DNA of 24,549 bases, taken from an uncultured Prevotella sp. (lineage in GTDB: Bacteria > Bacteroidota > Bacteroidia > Bacteroidales > Bacteroidaceae). How positions within the stretch are numbered: the stretch's first letter is position 1; each line of letters begins with the position of its first letter. The notes beneath the pieces were generated by a model. The model saw only the letters and a list, made by a program, of their open reading frames with translations. It ran no database searches and had not been told where the DNA came from. Location of the stretch: positions 1 to 24,549 of the forward strand of contig USJX01000043.1 of NCBI GenBank assembly GCA_900555035.1, given 5' to 3'. This document shows positions 6,802 to 13,504 of this stretch, piece after piece. Both the position numbers and the translations under genes were made by a program.

Positions 6802-8265
6802 ATGGATGCAAACGGAATAATAGGACGTGAATATGAGCAGAAACTCATTCTGGAACGTTGTAATAGCTGTAAGGCAGAACTGATAGCAGTCTATGGTCGT
6901 AGGCGTGTAGGAAAGACTTTCCTGGTTCGGAAAATGTTCAACGATCAGTTTGCCTTTTCGTTTATAGGTATGTATGAAGTGAGCCGTGCTGTACAGCTGG
7001 AGCAGTTTCGTATGGCACTGACGCAGTATGCTAAAAAATCTGTGCCGAGATTGAAAACCTGGTTTGAGGCATTTGCCGCTTTACGTGAATATCTTTCGGG
7101 GTTATCTCAGCAGGAGCCGATAGTTCTGTTCTTTGATGAGTTGCCTTGGATGGATACGCCCAAAAGCAATTTCATCGCAGCCTTCAGCTATTTTTGGAAT
7201 TCATGGGCCTCTATGGTCCCTCAGCTGAAACTTATCGTCTGTGGTTCTTCTACCACGTGGATGTTGGCTAAGTTTATAGGCGATAAGGGCGGATTGTATG
7301 GTCGAGTAACCCGTCAGATCTATCTGGCTCCCTTCTCTCTGGGCGAGACAGAGCAGTTCTTAAACGGATTGAAAGGGCTGGCTCTTACCCGCCAGCAGGT
7401 GTTGGATGTGTATATGATACTGGGTGGTATTCCTTATTATCTTGATATGCTGGAGCGTGGTGTTCCGTTAGACGTGTGCATCGACAGACTGTTTTTCTCG
7501 CAGGATTCCCCATTGCGTGGAGAATTCGATTTCCTCTTCCGTTCCCTCTTTAATGACTCCAGGTATTATCGCAAGGTAGTAGAGGTGCTTTCAGAAAAAA
7601 TGAAGGGTATGACCCGCAAGGAATTGATGGATGAGTTGAAACTGAAAGGTGGTGGACAGTTGTCTGAAATCCTGGAGAATCTGAAGAAATGCGATTTTAT
7701 CAGGAAATATTCTACCATAGGAAAAAGTGAAAGGGATGCCCTTTATCAGTTAACAGACTTATATTCATTGTTCTATACCCGTTTTGTGGCAAACAACAGT
7801 GGGCAGGATAAGAACTTCTGGAGTAATATGCGTAATTCTGGAAGTAGAACCGCCTGGAGTGGTTATGCTTTTGAGCAGGTATGCCTGCATCATATTCCAC
7901 AGATTAAGAAGGCTTTAGGTATTTCTGGTGTTTTGGCGAATGTTTATTCCTGGTCTTGCCGTCCTTTTGTGGATGCTACCGGTGCAGAATGGAGAGGAGG
8001 TCAGATTGACATGCTGATAGATCGTGCTGATGGAGCTATCAATATCTGTGAGATGAAATATGCCAAGGATGAGTTTGTGATAGATGCCGGCTATGAGCAG
8101 CGGCTGCGTGACAGGATGTCTTCCTTCTCTGTGGCGACCAAGACGAAGAAGGCATTGCTGCATACCTTCATCACTACTTATGGGGTGAAGCAGAATATGC
8201 ATAGCGGATTGGTGAATAGTGAGGTAAGGATGAATGATCTTTTTGAAAAAGCATATATAAGATAA
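6802..8265 (+). CDS. DUF234-type AAA ATPase with PD-(D/E)XK-like C-terminal domain (copy 1)
   Basis: The 487-residue protein begins MDANGIIGREYEQ. It has Walker A GRRRVGKT (32-39), Walker B IVLFFDELPW with D112/E113, a sensor region with CGSSTTWM, a winged-helix segment (MTRKELMDELKLKGGGQLSEIL) and a C-terminal DUF234 domain. That domain holds a nuclease-like triad: QID403 and E417-M-K419. The family (ATPase_2 plus DUF234) is widespread and multi-copy in Bacteroidota and archaea; its role is unsettled, with defence, toxin and selfish-element ideas proposed. The start is set by the promoter at 6730-6760; the 27 extra codons of the longer frame would begin before the -7 box. It is single, with no partner gene. 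A second member of the family lies at 11040-12461. A 14-base-arm palindrome follows the stop. Confidence 0.9.
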   Translation: MDANGIIGREYEQKLILERCNSCKAELIAVYGRRRVGKTFLVRKMFNDQFAFSFIGMYEVSRAVQLEQFRMALTQYAKKSVPRLKTWFEAFAALREYLSGLSQQEPIVLFFDELPWMDTPKSNFIAAFSYFWNSWASMVPQLKLIVCGSSTTWMLAKFIGDKGGLYGRVTRQIYLAPFSLGETEQFLNGLKGLALTRQQVLDVYMILGGIPYYLDMLERGVPLDVCIDRLFFSQDSPLRGEFDFLFRSLFNDSRYYRKVVEVLSEKMKGMTRKELMDELKLKGGGQLSEILENLKKCDFIRKYSTIGKSERDALYQLTDLYSLFYTRFVANNSGQDKNFWSNMRNSGSRTAWSGYAFEQVCLHHIPQIKKALGISGVLANVYSWSCRPFVDATGAEWRGGQIDMLIDRADGAINICEMKYAKDEFVIDAGYEQRLRDRMSSFSVATKTKKALLHTFITTYGVKQNMHSGLVNSEVRMNDLFEKAYIR

Positions 8266-8292
8266 GAAGCGTATGGCTTCTCATCATGCTCC

Positions 8293-8330
8293 TCGTGCCA
8301 AACTTGGCAAAAAACGCAAGTTTGGCACGA
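8293..8330. repeat. Perfect 14-base-arm palindrome between convergent genes
   Basis: Arms TCGTGCCAAACTTG (8293-8306) and CAAGTTTGGCACGA (8317-8330) surround a 10-base loop with an A6 tract. It starts 27 bases after the ATPase stop. No T-run follows on the plus strand, so it is not a classic terminator, though it may block transcription. It resembles in size and style the AGCCAAATCG palindromes upstream of the second ATPase. Confidence 0.8.
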
Positions 8331-8379
8331 ACTCAACTGATAAAAGACTGATTAATTGAATGATTAGAGCAGTTTAAAC

Positions 8380-8398
8380 CAATACTTAACCAGTATTG
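8380..8398 (-). terminator. Weak hairpin after the TrmH-like gene
   Basis: On the minus strand CAATACT and AGTATTG pair around a 5-base loop, followed by GTTTAAA, 7 bases past the TrmH-like stop. The stem is short and the T tract poor. Confidence 0.35.
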
Positions 8399-8405
8399 AT
8401 ACCGC

Positions 8406-8945
8406 TTATAATTTCAAGAGTTTGGCAAACTCCCAAACCACGATGCCGGCTGTTACGCTGACATTCAGGGAATGCTTGGTACCAAACTGAGGAATCTCCA
8501 GGCAGCCATCGCTCATATCCACGATGTTCTGCTTCACACCCTTCACCTCGTTACCGAAGATAACGGCGTAACCTTTGGGATGTGAAGGATGCGCCTCCGG
8601 CAGGTTCTGAAGCTTGGTGGAACCTTCTACCTGCTCGATGCTATAAACAAAGTAGCCTTTCTGCTTCAGTTTCTCCACAGCCTCTTCGGTGGTCTTGAAG
8701 TACTCCCAATCTACGCTGTCTTCGCCGCCCAGAGCCGTCTTGTGGATTTCGGCATTGGGAGGAGTGGCGGTGATACCGCAAAGATACACCGCCTCTACAC
8801 GGAAGGCATCGCAAGAGCGGAACACACTTCCTACATTATATAATGAACGCACATCATCCAGGACTACTATCAGGGGCAGCTTCTCGGCTTCCTTGAATTC
8901 CTCCAGGGTGAGGCGGTTCATCTCTATCGTTCTTAATTTACGCAT
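8406..8945 (-). CDS. TrmH/SpoU-family RNA 2'-O-ribose methyltransferase
   Basis: The 179-residue protein has the three SPOUT motifs in order: motif 1 with N37-V-G-S-V-F-R43-S, motif 2 VIFGNEVKG (about 128-136) and motif 3 IPQFGTKHSLNVS (151-163), which forms the knotted SAM site. The enzyme moves a methyl group from SAM to the 2'-OH of a tRNA or rRNA nucleotide; which one cannot be told. It is near the minimal length of the family, without an N-terminal RNA-binding domain. It lies 39 bases after sufE on the same strand and is probably the last gene of a three-gene operon. Confidence 0.88.
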   Translation of the reverse strand: MRKLRTIEMNRLTLEEFKEAEKLPLIVVLDDVRSLYNVGSVFRSCDAFRVEAVYLCGITATPPNAEIHKTALGGEDSVDWEYFKTTEEAVEKLKQKGYFVYSIEQVEGSTKLQNLPEAHPSHPKGYAVIFGNEVKGVKQNIVDMSDGCLEIPQFGTKHSLNVSVTAGIVVWEFAKLLKL

Positions 8946-8984
8946 TATAATAAACCTTATTATATATCATGTGACCAGAGGCGG

Positions 8985-9416
8985 TTAAGCCTCTGCCTCC
9001 TTGGTCTTGTAAGCCAGGGCGTACATGCGAATCTGCTTGATCATCGCCAGCAGACCGTTGCTGCGGGTAGGACTCAGGTGATCTTTCAAGCCAATCTTCT
9101 CTACGAAATAGAGGTCGGCATCCATAATCTCTGTTGGAGTATGACCGCTCAACACACGAATCAGGAGGGCGATGATTCCCTTTACGATGAGGGCATCGCT
9201 ATCGGCTGTAAACACGAGCTTGCCATCCTCGTAGTCGCACTGCAACCATACGCGGCTCTGGCAGCCGTCGATGAGGTTCTGCTCGTTCTTGTATTTCTCG
9301 TCGAGAGGAGCCAACTCGTTGCCCAAGTCGATGAGCATCTGATACTTATCCATCCAGTCGGAGAAGTCCTGGAACTCCTCTACCACTTCATCCTGCAATT
9401 CATTAATTGTTGCCAT
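8985..9416 (-). CDS. sufE: SufE-family sulfur-acceptor protein
   Basis: The 143-residue protein matches SufE: helical N-terminus, the loop NLIDGCQSRVW with the sulfur-accepting Cys52, then DSDALIVKGIIALL and a C-terminal SPTRSNGLLAM helix. SufE takes persulfide sulfur from the cysteine desulfurase SufS and passes it to the SufBCD scaffold for Fe-S cluster assembly in the cytoplasm. No suf genes lie beside it. Its ATG overlaps the U32 stop by one base (TAATG), so the two are translationally coupled. The link is sensible if the U32 protein is an Fe-S-dependent RNA hydroxylase. Confidence 0.92.
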   Translation of the reverse strand: MATINELQDEVVEEFQDFSDWMDKYQMLIDLGNELAPLDEKYKNEQNLIDGCQSRVWLQCDYEDGKLVFTADSDALIVKGIIALLIRVLSGHTPTEIMDADLYFVEKIGLKDHLSPTRSNGLLAMIKQIRMYALAYKTKEAEA

Positions 9417-10681
9417 TATTTTATTTCTTTAATTTCGTTTACTGTAATCAACTTATAGAGCTTATCGTTAGGGCGCACCTTATCCGGCACAGGGATAGAA
9501 ACTCTCCAGCCCTGCTGCGCTGTTTCCACAGGCTTCAGGTCGTAGCGGATTTCATCGGCATTGAGATACATTACGCCGGTGGTGTTACCCGTAATCAGAA
9601 GTTTCTCGCCCTTATCAAAGGTAGAAGCCTCTACGGCAACCTCTGCTACGCCCAGCTTGGAGAAGTATTTCATCACCTTGCCCACGAGCACCTTCTTCTC
9701 GGTAGCCACAGAACCATAGTGCTTGTTCCACTCGCCGAGGGTCTGCCCCTGGTAGTAACCATCCCAGAAACCGCGGTTGAATACGGTGGCAAGTCTTTCA
9801 TCCCACTCATCCTTCTTCTCTTCGGTAAAGGTGCCGTCCAGCACGGCGGCTATCGCCTCCTTGTAGCACTTCACTACGGTATATACGTATTCTGGTCCAC
9901 GGGCACGACCCTCAATCTTGAAGACGCGAACGCCGGCATCCATCATGCGGTCGATGAAGCGGATGGTCTTCAAGTCCTTCGGACTCATTACATACTTGTT
10001 GTCTATTTCCAGCTGGTTGCCGGTTTCGTTATCCGTAACGGTATAGCTGCGGCGGCAAATCTGAACGCACTCGCCACGGTTGGCAGAGCGGTTGGCATTG
10101 GCGAGGCTCATGTAGCACTTGCCCGATACCGCCATGCACAGGGCACCATGGCAGAACATCTCGATGCGGATCTGCTTGCCCATAGGGCCGCAGATGTTCT
10201 GCTTCTCTATCTGCTCGTGGATGTGCTTTACCTGGTCCATGTTTAATTCACGTGCCAGAACAGAAACATCCGCAAAGCGTGCATAAAACTTCAAAGCCTC
10301 TGTGTTAGAGATATTTAACTGTGTGGATAAGTGAACTTCTTCACCCACTTCGTTGCAATAGCTCATCACAGCCACATCGCTGGCGATGACGGCAGAGATG
10401 CCAGCCTCCTTGGCAGCATCAATGATTTCCTTCATCGTAGGGATGTCGTTGTCGTAAATCACTGTGTTGACGGTGAGGTAAGTCTTGATGCCATGCTCGT
10501 TGCAGGTGGCAGCAATCTCACGCAGGTCGTCGATAGTAAAATGATTGGCAGAATGTGAACGCATGTTCAACTTGCCGATTCCGAAATATACGGAGTCGGC
10601 ACCAGCCTGGATAGCGGCAGCCAAAGACTCGCGCGAGCCCACAGGTGCCATCACCTCAAATTCGTTTATCTTTGTATTCAT
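9416..10681 (-). CDS. Peptidase U32-family protein, probable TrhP/RlhA-like RNA hydroxylation factor
   Basis: The 421-residue protein opens with the U32 barrel signature MAPVGSRESLAAAIQAGADSVYFG. Its family motif is IEMFCHGALCMAVSGKCYMS (about 173-192). C182, C189, C205 and C209 are placed as expected for an Fe-S or metal site. U32 proteins were named as collagenases, but the bacterial TrhP and RlhA members are needed for prephenate-dependent hydroxylation of tRNA U34 or 23S rRNA. The length and Cys set favour this role over proteolysis. It leads the operon with sufE (1-base overlap) and the TrmH-like gene, so RNA modification is a shared theme. A TAACTTTG box lies 24 bases upstream. Confidence 0.85.
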   Translation of the reverse strand: MNTKINEFEVMAPVGSRESLAAAIQAGADSVYFGIGKLNMRSHSANHFTIDDLREIAATCNEHGIKTYLTVNTVIYDNDIPTMKEIIDAAKEAGISAVIASDVAVMSYCNEVGEEVHLSTQLNISNTEALKFYARFADVSVLARELNMDQVKHIHEQIEKQNICGPMGKQIRIEMFCHGALCMAVSGKCYMSLANANRSANRGECVQICRRSYTVTDNETGNQLEIDNKYVMSPKDLKTIRFIDRMMDAGVRVFKIEGRARGPEYVYTVVKCYKEAIAAVLDGTFTEEKKDEWDERLATVFNRGFWDGYYQGQTLGEWNKHYGSVATEKKVLVGKVMKYFSKLGVAEVAVEASTFDKGEKLLITGNTTGVMYLNADEIRYDLKPVETAQQGWRVSIPVPDKVRPNDKLYKLITVNEIKEIK

Positions 10682-10705
10682 GAATGCAAATTTCTATTTT
10701 GGGTG

Positions 10706-10713
10706 CAAAGTTA
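10706..10713 (-). promoter_or_regulatory. -7 element of the U32-sufE-TrmH operon
   Basis: On the minus strand TAACTTTG fits TAnnTTTG and lies 24 bases before the U32 ATG. No clear TTTG is seen 19-21 bases upstream. Confidence 0.5.
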
Positions 10714-10781
10714 CTGCTTTTCTTTGAAAAATCATACTAAAAGGCGCATAAAGATATATAATAAGGTATAAAAACAAAAAG

Positions 10782-10865
10782 AGTAGCCACTAAAACTTGA
10801 TATTTTAGCTGGCTACTATCTTTTTTTAGAATGCCTTGGCATGAACGCATTTCATGTTCTTTTCC
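10782..10865. repeat. 84-base direct repeat, left copy (terminator plus reductase 3' end)
   Basis: It matches 12484-12567 at 82 of 84 positions. The first half is a hairpin AGTAGCCACTAAAA / TTTTAGCTGGCTACT followed on the plus strand by ATCTTTTTTT, a good intrinsic terminator shape. The second half is the last codons of the aldo/keto reductase on the minus strand. The two copies bracket the second DUF234 ATPase. Confidence 0.92.
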
Positions 10866-10881
10866 TTTGCCATACGGCTAT
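10826..10881 (-). pseudogene. Remnant of aldo/keto reductase 3' end
   Basis: On the minus strand the sequence codes SRMAKE directly joined to KNMKCVHAKAF and a stop. The intact gene at 12528-13496 has both words, but about 60 residues apart. The two parts correspond to 12741-12757 and 12528-12567, joined in frame at a short shared GGA. Homology stops at 10881, 3 bases before the palindrome block. So a longer copy of the reductase end once lay here and was cut by deletion. Confidence 0.8.
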
Positions 10882-10884
10882 TCA

Positions 10885-10973
10885 ATAGCCAAATCGATGA
10901 ATTATTGTTCGATTTGGCTATCGAATACCCTATATTATAGCCAAATCGCGTTAAAATTCATCGATTTGGCTAT
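10885..10973. repeat. Two nested palindromes (four ATAGCCAAATCG arms) upstream of the second DUF234 ATPase
   Basis: Arms lie at 10885-10897, 10909-10921, 10937-10948 and 10962-10973. The first two and the last two form hairpins, and the outermost arms match over 19 bases (10885-10903 against 10955-10973). The block sits between the reductase remnant and the ATPase promoter. The layout, two hairpins from one arm word, copies that before the first ATPase (6631-6722) although the words differ. The rest of 10682-11039 holds only the U32 promoter, the repeat and the ATPase promoter. Confidence 0.88.
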
Positions 10974-11003
10974 GATATAGGTGGTGGTTTCAAAAAAAAG
11001 ATT

Positions 11004-11011
11004 TATCTTTG
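11004..11011 (+). promoter_or_regulatory. -7 element of the second DUF234 ATPase
   Basis: TATCTTTG is the same box as at 6753-6760 and lies 28 bases before the ATG. The -33 region is GT-rich without a clear TTTG. Confidence 0.55.
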
Positions 11012-11039
11012 TAGCCAAGAACCAACATCGTTTTAGCGT

Positions 11040-12461
11040 ATGAATCAGATTATAGGAAGAAAAAAGGAAATCAAACAGCTTACCGAGTATTATCACTCTG
11101 GCAAGGCTGAGTTTGTGGCTGTATATGGCAGGCGCCGTATCGGCAAGACCTATCTTGTTCACAACTTGTTTCTCGACAGCTTTGCTTTCGAGATGTCTGG
11201 CTCTATTGATGCGCCTTTAGAAGCACAGTTGTCCAATTTTGGCTTCGCCCTTCGTGAATTTGGTGATTCTCATCAACCTATTCCCTCTAATTGGATTGAA
11301 GCTTTTGAAGCTCTCAAGCAGTTGTTGAAGGCTAAATTATCAGGCAACCGACTCGTAGTCTTTATAGATGAATTGCCTTGTCTGGACACTCGAAAGTCTG
11401 GTTTTCAACAGGCTTTTGAACATTTCTGGAACGGTTGGGCTTCCAAGCAGAATGAGATTATGCTCATCGTGTGTGGTAGTGCAACATCCTGGATGATTAC
11501 CAATCTGATAGACAGTCATGGCGGGTTGCATAATCGTATCACCCATGAGATGTATCTTGCCCCTTTTACGTTGGGCGAAACAGAAGAGATGCTTTCTGCC
11601 AATGGCTTTACCTGGTCTAGGCTTTCCATTTTACAGATGTATAGCATAATAGGCGGCGTACCTTATTATCTGAGTCTTCTCGATAAAGTTCAAGGTGTAG
11701 AGGGGAATGTGGATCGGCTTTTCTTCTCTGAGCATGCAGAGTTGAAGAGGGAGTATGGCAGATTGTATGCCTCTCTCTTTAAGAATTCGGAAATCTATAT
11801 GAAGGTAATAGAGGCTCTTGCGTCCTGCAAGCAGGGATTGACCCGCAAGGAAATAGTAGAGCGTCTCAAGTTGCCGTCGGGAGGCACTCTGACCAAGGTA
11901 CTTCGAGAGCTGATAGATTGTGATTTTGTGCGTGGTTATAATACCAGGGAAAGGAAAATCAAGCAAAAAGATCAGATATACCAGCTCATCGATCTTTATA
12001 CTTTATTTTACATGCAGTTTTGTCATCCAGCCTCTACTGATACTGCCTTCTGGACGCATCAGATGGGAAAGCCCCGTCAAAACACTTGGTATGGATTGGC
12101 TTTCGAGCGTATATGCATGCTTCATATTCCACAAATCAAGCAACAGTTGGGCATTGCTCAGATTTATACTGAATATTATTCCTGGCGCAGCAAGCTTTCT
12201 ACACCTGCTTCTCAGATAGACCTGTTGATAGAGCGTGCTGATAATCTTGTAAATCTTTGCGAAATCAAGTATTCGCAAGCCCCTTATAGCATTACAAAAG
12301 AAGAAGATATGCGTATTCGTACTCGTATTGCCGACTTCGTTGGTGAAACGAAGATTCGCCATGGCGTTCTCACTACGCTTATCACCACGTTCGGGCTTCG
12401 CCCGAATCCGTATTCTTCTATTGCGCAGGTACAGTTGACGATGGACGATTTGTTTGTGTAG
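11040..12461 (+). CDS. DUF234-type AAA ATPase with PD-(D/E)XK-like C-terminal domain (copy 2)
   Basis: The 473-residue protein shares the full plan of the protein at 6802-8265: GRRRIGKT Walker A (30-37), VVFIDELPC Walker B with D110/E111, VCGSATSWM, GGVPYYL, a winged helix (LTRKEIVERLKLPSGGTLTKVL) and the DUF234 end with QID394 and E408-I-K410. Both copies keep all motor and nuclease-like residues, so both look functional. The two are clearly diverged paralogues, not a recent duplication. The gene stands alone between two direct copies of a reductase 3' end and is followed after 22 bases by a terminator hairpin. It breaks the minus-strand run of genes around it, which points to insertion. Confidence 0.9.
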   Translation: MNQIIGRKKEIKQLTEYYHSGKAEFVAVYGRRRIGKTYLVHNLFLDSFAFEMSGSIDAPLEAQLSNFGFALREFGDSHQPIPSNWIEAFEALKQLLKAKLSGNRLVVFIDELPCLDTRKSGFQQAFEHFWNGWASKQNEIMLIVCGSATSWMITNLIDSHGGLHNRITHEMYLAPFTLGETEEMLSANGFTWSRLSILQMYSIIGGVPYYLSLLDKVQGVEGNVDRLFFSEHAELKREYGRLYASLFKNSEIYMKVIEALASCKQGLTRKEIVERLKLPSGGTLTKVLRELIDCDFVRGYNTRERKIKQKDQIYQLIDLYTLFYMQFCHPASTDTAFWTHQMGKPRQNTWYGLAFERICMLHIPQIKQQLGIAQIYTEYYSWRSKLSTPASQIDLLIERADNLVNLCEIKYSQAPYSITKEEDMRIRTRIADFVGETKIRHGVLTTLITTFGLRPNPYSSIAQVQLTMDDLFV

Positions 12462-12483
12462 GGAATGATGCTAAAGCATTTAT

Positions 12484-12530
12484 AGTAGCCACTAAAACCT
12501 GATATTTTAGCTGGCTACTATCTATTTTTA
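12484..12530 (+). terminator. Hairpin terminator shared by convergent ATPase and reductase genes
   Basis: Arms 12484-12497 and 12505-12519 pair with one bulged base, followed on the plus strand by ATCTATTTTTA. This suits termination of the ATPase gene 22 bases after its stop. The T tract overlaps the reductase stop codon. The hairpin could also stop the minus-strand operon less well. Confidence 0.7.
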
Positions 12531-12567
12531 GAATGCCTTGGCATGAACGCATTTCATGTTCTTTTCC
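12484..12567. repeat. 84-base direct repeat, right copy
   Basis: It is the partner of 10782-10865. The two differ at two bases (in AAAACCTG/AAAACTTG and ATCTATTT/ATCTTTTT). It contains the true 3' end of the reductase gene and the hairpin beyond it. Confidence 0.92.
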
Positions 12568-13496
12568 AGCTGGGCAGTAGAGCTGGCACCTACCAGTACG
12601 CTGGTTACGCCTTTCTGGTGGAGAATCCACGCCAGTGCCATCTCGGCGAGGGTTTCGCCTCGTTCGCCGGCTTCTGCATTCCATTGCTTCAACTGCTCCA
12701 GGAGTTCTGGAGTCAGGGCGCTGTGCTTCAGGAAGTGCTCCTTTGCCATGCGGCTATCGGCTGGGATGCCGTTGAGATAGCGGTCGGTGAGGAGACCTTG
12801 GGCGAGGGGAGAGAAGGAGATGAATCCGATGCCGTTTTCGTGGCAGTAGTCGAGGGTTCCGTTCTCCTGTGGCGCACGGTCGAGCATGTTGAGTCTGTCC
12901 TGGAAGATGAGCAGCGGACAGTCGCGCTCCTTCAGGTATTGATCTGCGACCTTCAATGCCTCCAGTGGCCATCGGCTGATGCCGAGATAGAGAGCCTTGC
13001 CCTGCTTCACGATATCTACCATAGCCTGGAGGGTTTCCTCGAGTGGGGTATTCGGGTCGTAGCGATGGCTGTAGAAGAGGTCCACATAGTCCAGATTCAT
13101 GCGCTTGAGACTCTGGTCGAGGCTCGCCATCAGATACTTGCGAGAGCCCCAGTTGCCGTAAGGGCCTTCCCACATATCGTATCCCGCCTTGGTAGAGATG
13201 AAGAGTTCGTCGCGATAAGGCAGGAAATCATCCTTCATCAGTCTGCCCATGGTTTCCTCGGCACTTCCGTATGGAGGACCATAGTTGTTGGCAAGGTCGA
13301 AGTGAGTGATTCCGTGGTCGAAGGCATAGTGGGTGATGGCACGGCTTCGCTCGTAAGGATCCACTCCTCCGAAGTTGTGCCAGAATCCCAGACTAATCTT
13401 AGGCAGCAAGACTCCGCTCTTGCCGCATCTCTTGTAAAGCGCCTCTGCATCGCCATAGCGATTGGCATCGGCAGTGTAGATTCCTTTTAAGTCCAT
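12528..13496 (-). CDS. YghZ-type (AKR14-like) aldo/keto reductase, C-terminally short
   Basis: The 322-residue NADPH-dependent reductase has the catalytic tetrad D67, Y72, K103 and H144 in FDLANNYG, STKAGYDMW and FYSHRYD, and strong likeness to E. coli YghZ/Gpr, the L-glyceraldehyde 3-phosphate reductase. The family reduces aldehydes such as methylglyoxal, so detoxification during sugar use is a fair guess. It ends KNMKCVHAKAF-stop, about 26 residues before the usual family end (the ELAxID...WxxS helix). That end lies in the repeated 84-base sequence. The truncated tail normally helps shape the substrate pocket, so activity may be altered. It follows the maturase gene by 8 bases and is the last gene of the sulfatase operon. 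Confidence 0.88.
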   Translation of the reverse strand: MDLKGIYTADANRYGDAEALYKRCGKSGVLLPKISLGFWHNFGGVDPYERSRAITHYAFDHGITHFDLANNYGPPYGSAEETMGRLMKDDFLPYRDELFISTKAGYDMWEGPYGNWGSRKYLMASLDQSLKRMNLDYVDLFYSHRYDPNTPLEETLQAMVDIVKQGKALYLGISRWPLEALKVADQYLKERDCPLLIFQDRLNMLDRAPQENGTLDYCHENGIGFISFSPLAQGLLTDRYLNGIPADSRMAKEHFLKHSALTPELLEQLKQWNAEAGERGETLAEMALAWILHQKGVTSVLVGASSTAQLEKNMKCVHAKAF

Positions 13497-13504
13497 CTTT
13501 ATTC

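Noticed and set aside
8266..8405. tRNA or small RNA gene between the ATPase and TrmH-like genes
   Set aside because: Only a palindrome and a weak hairpin are seen; no cloverleaf pattern.
9407..10246. Long plus-strand open frame (279 codons)
   Set aside because: It is antisense to the well-supported U32 gene and has no recognisable domain; it is a shadow of codon use.
12543..13490. Plus-strand open frame (315 codons) opposite the reductase
   Set aside because: It is the antisense frame of a clear aldo/keto reductase with a full catalytic tetrad.
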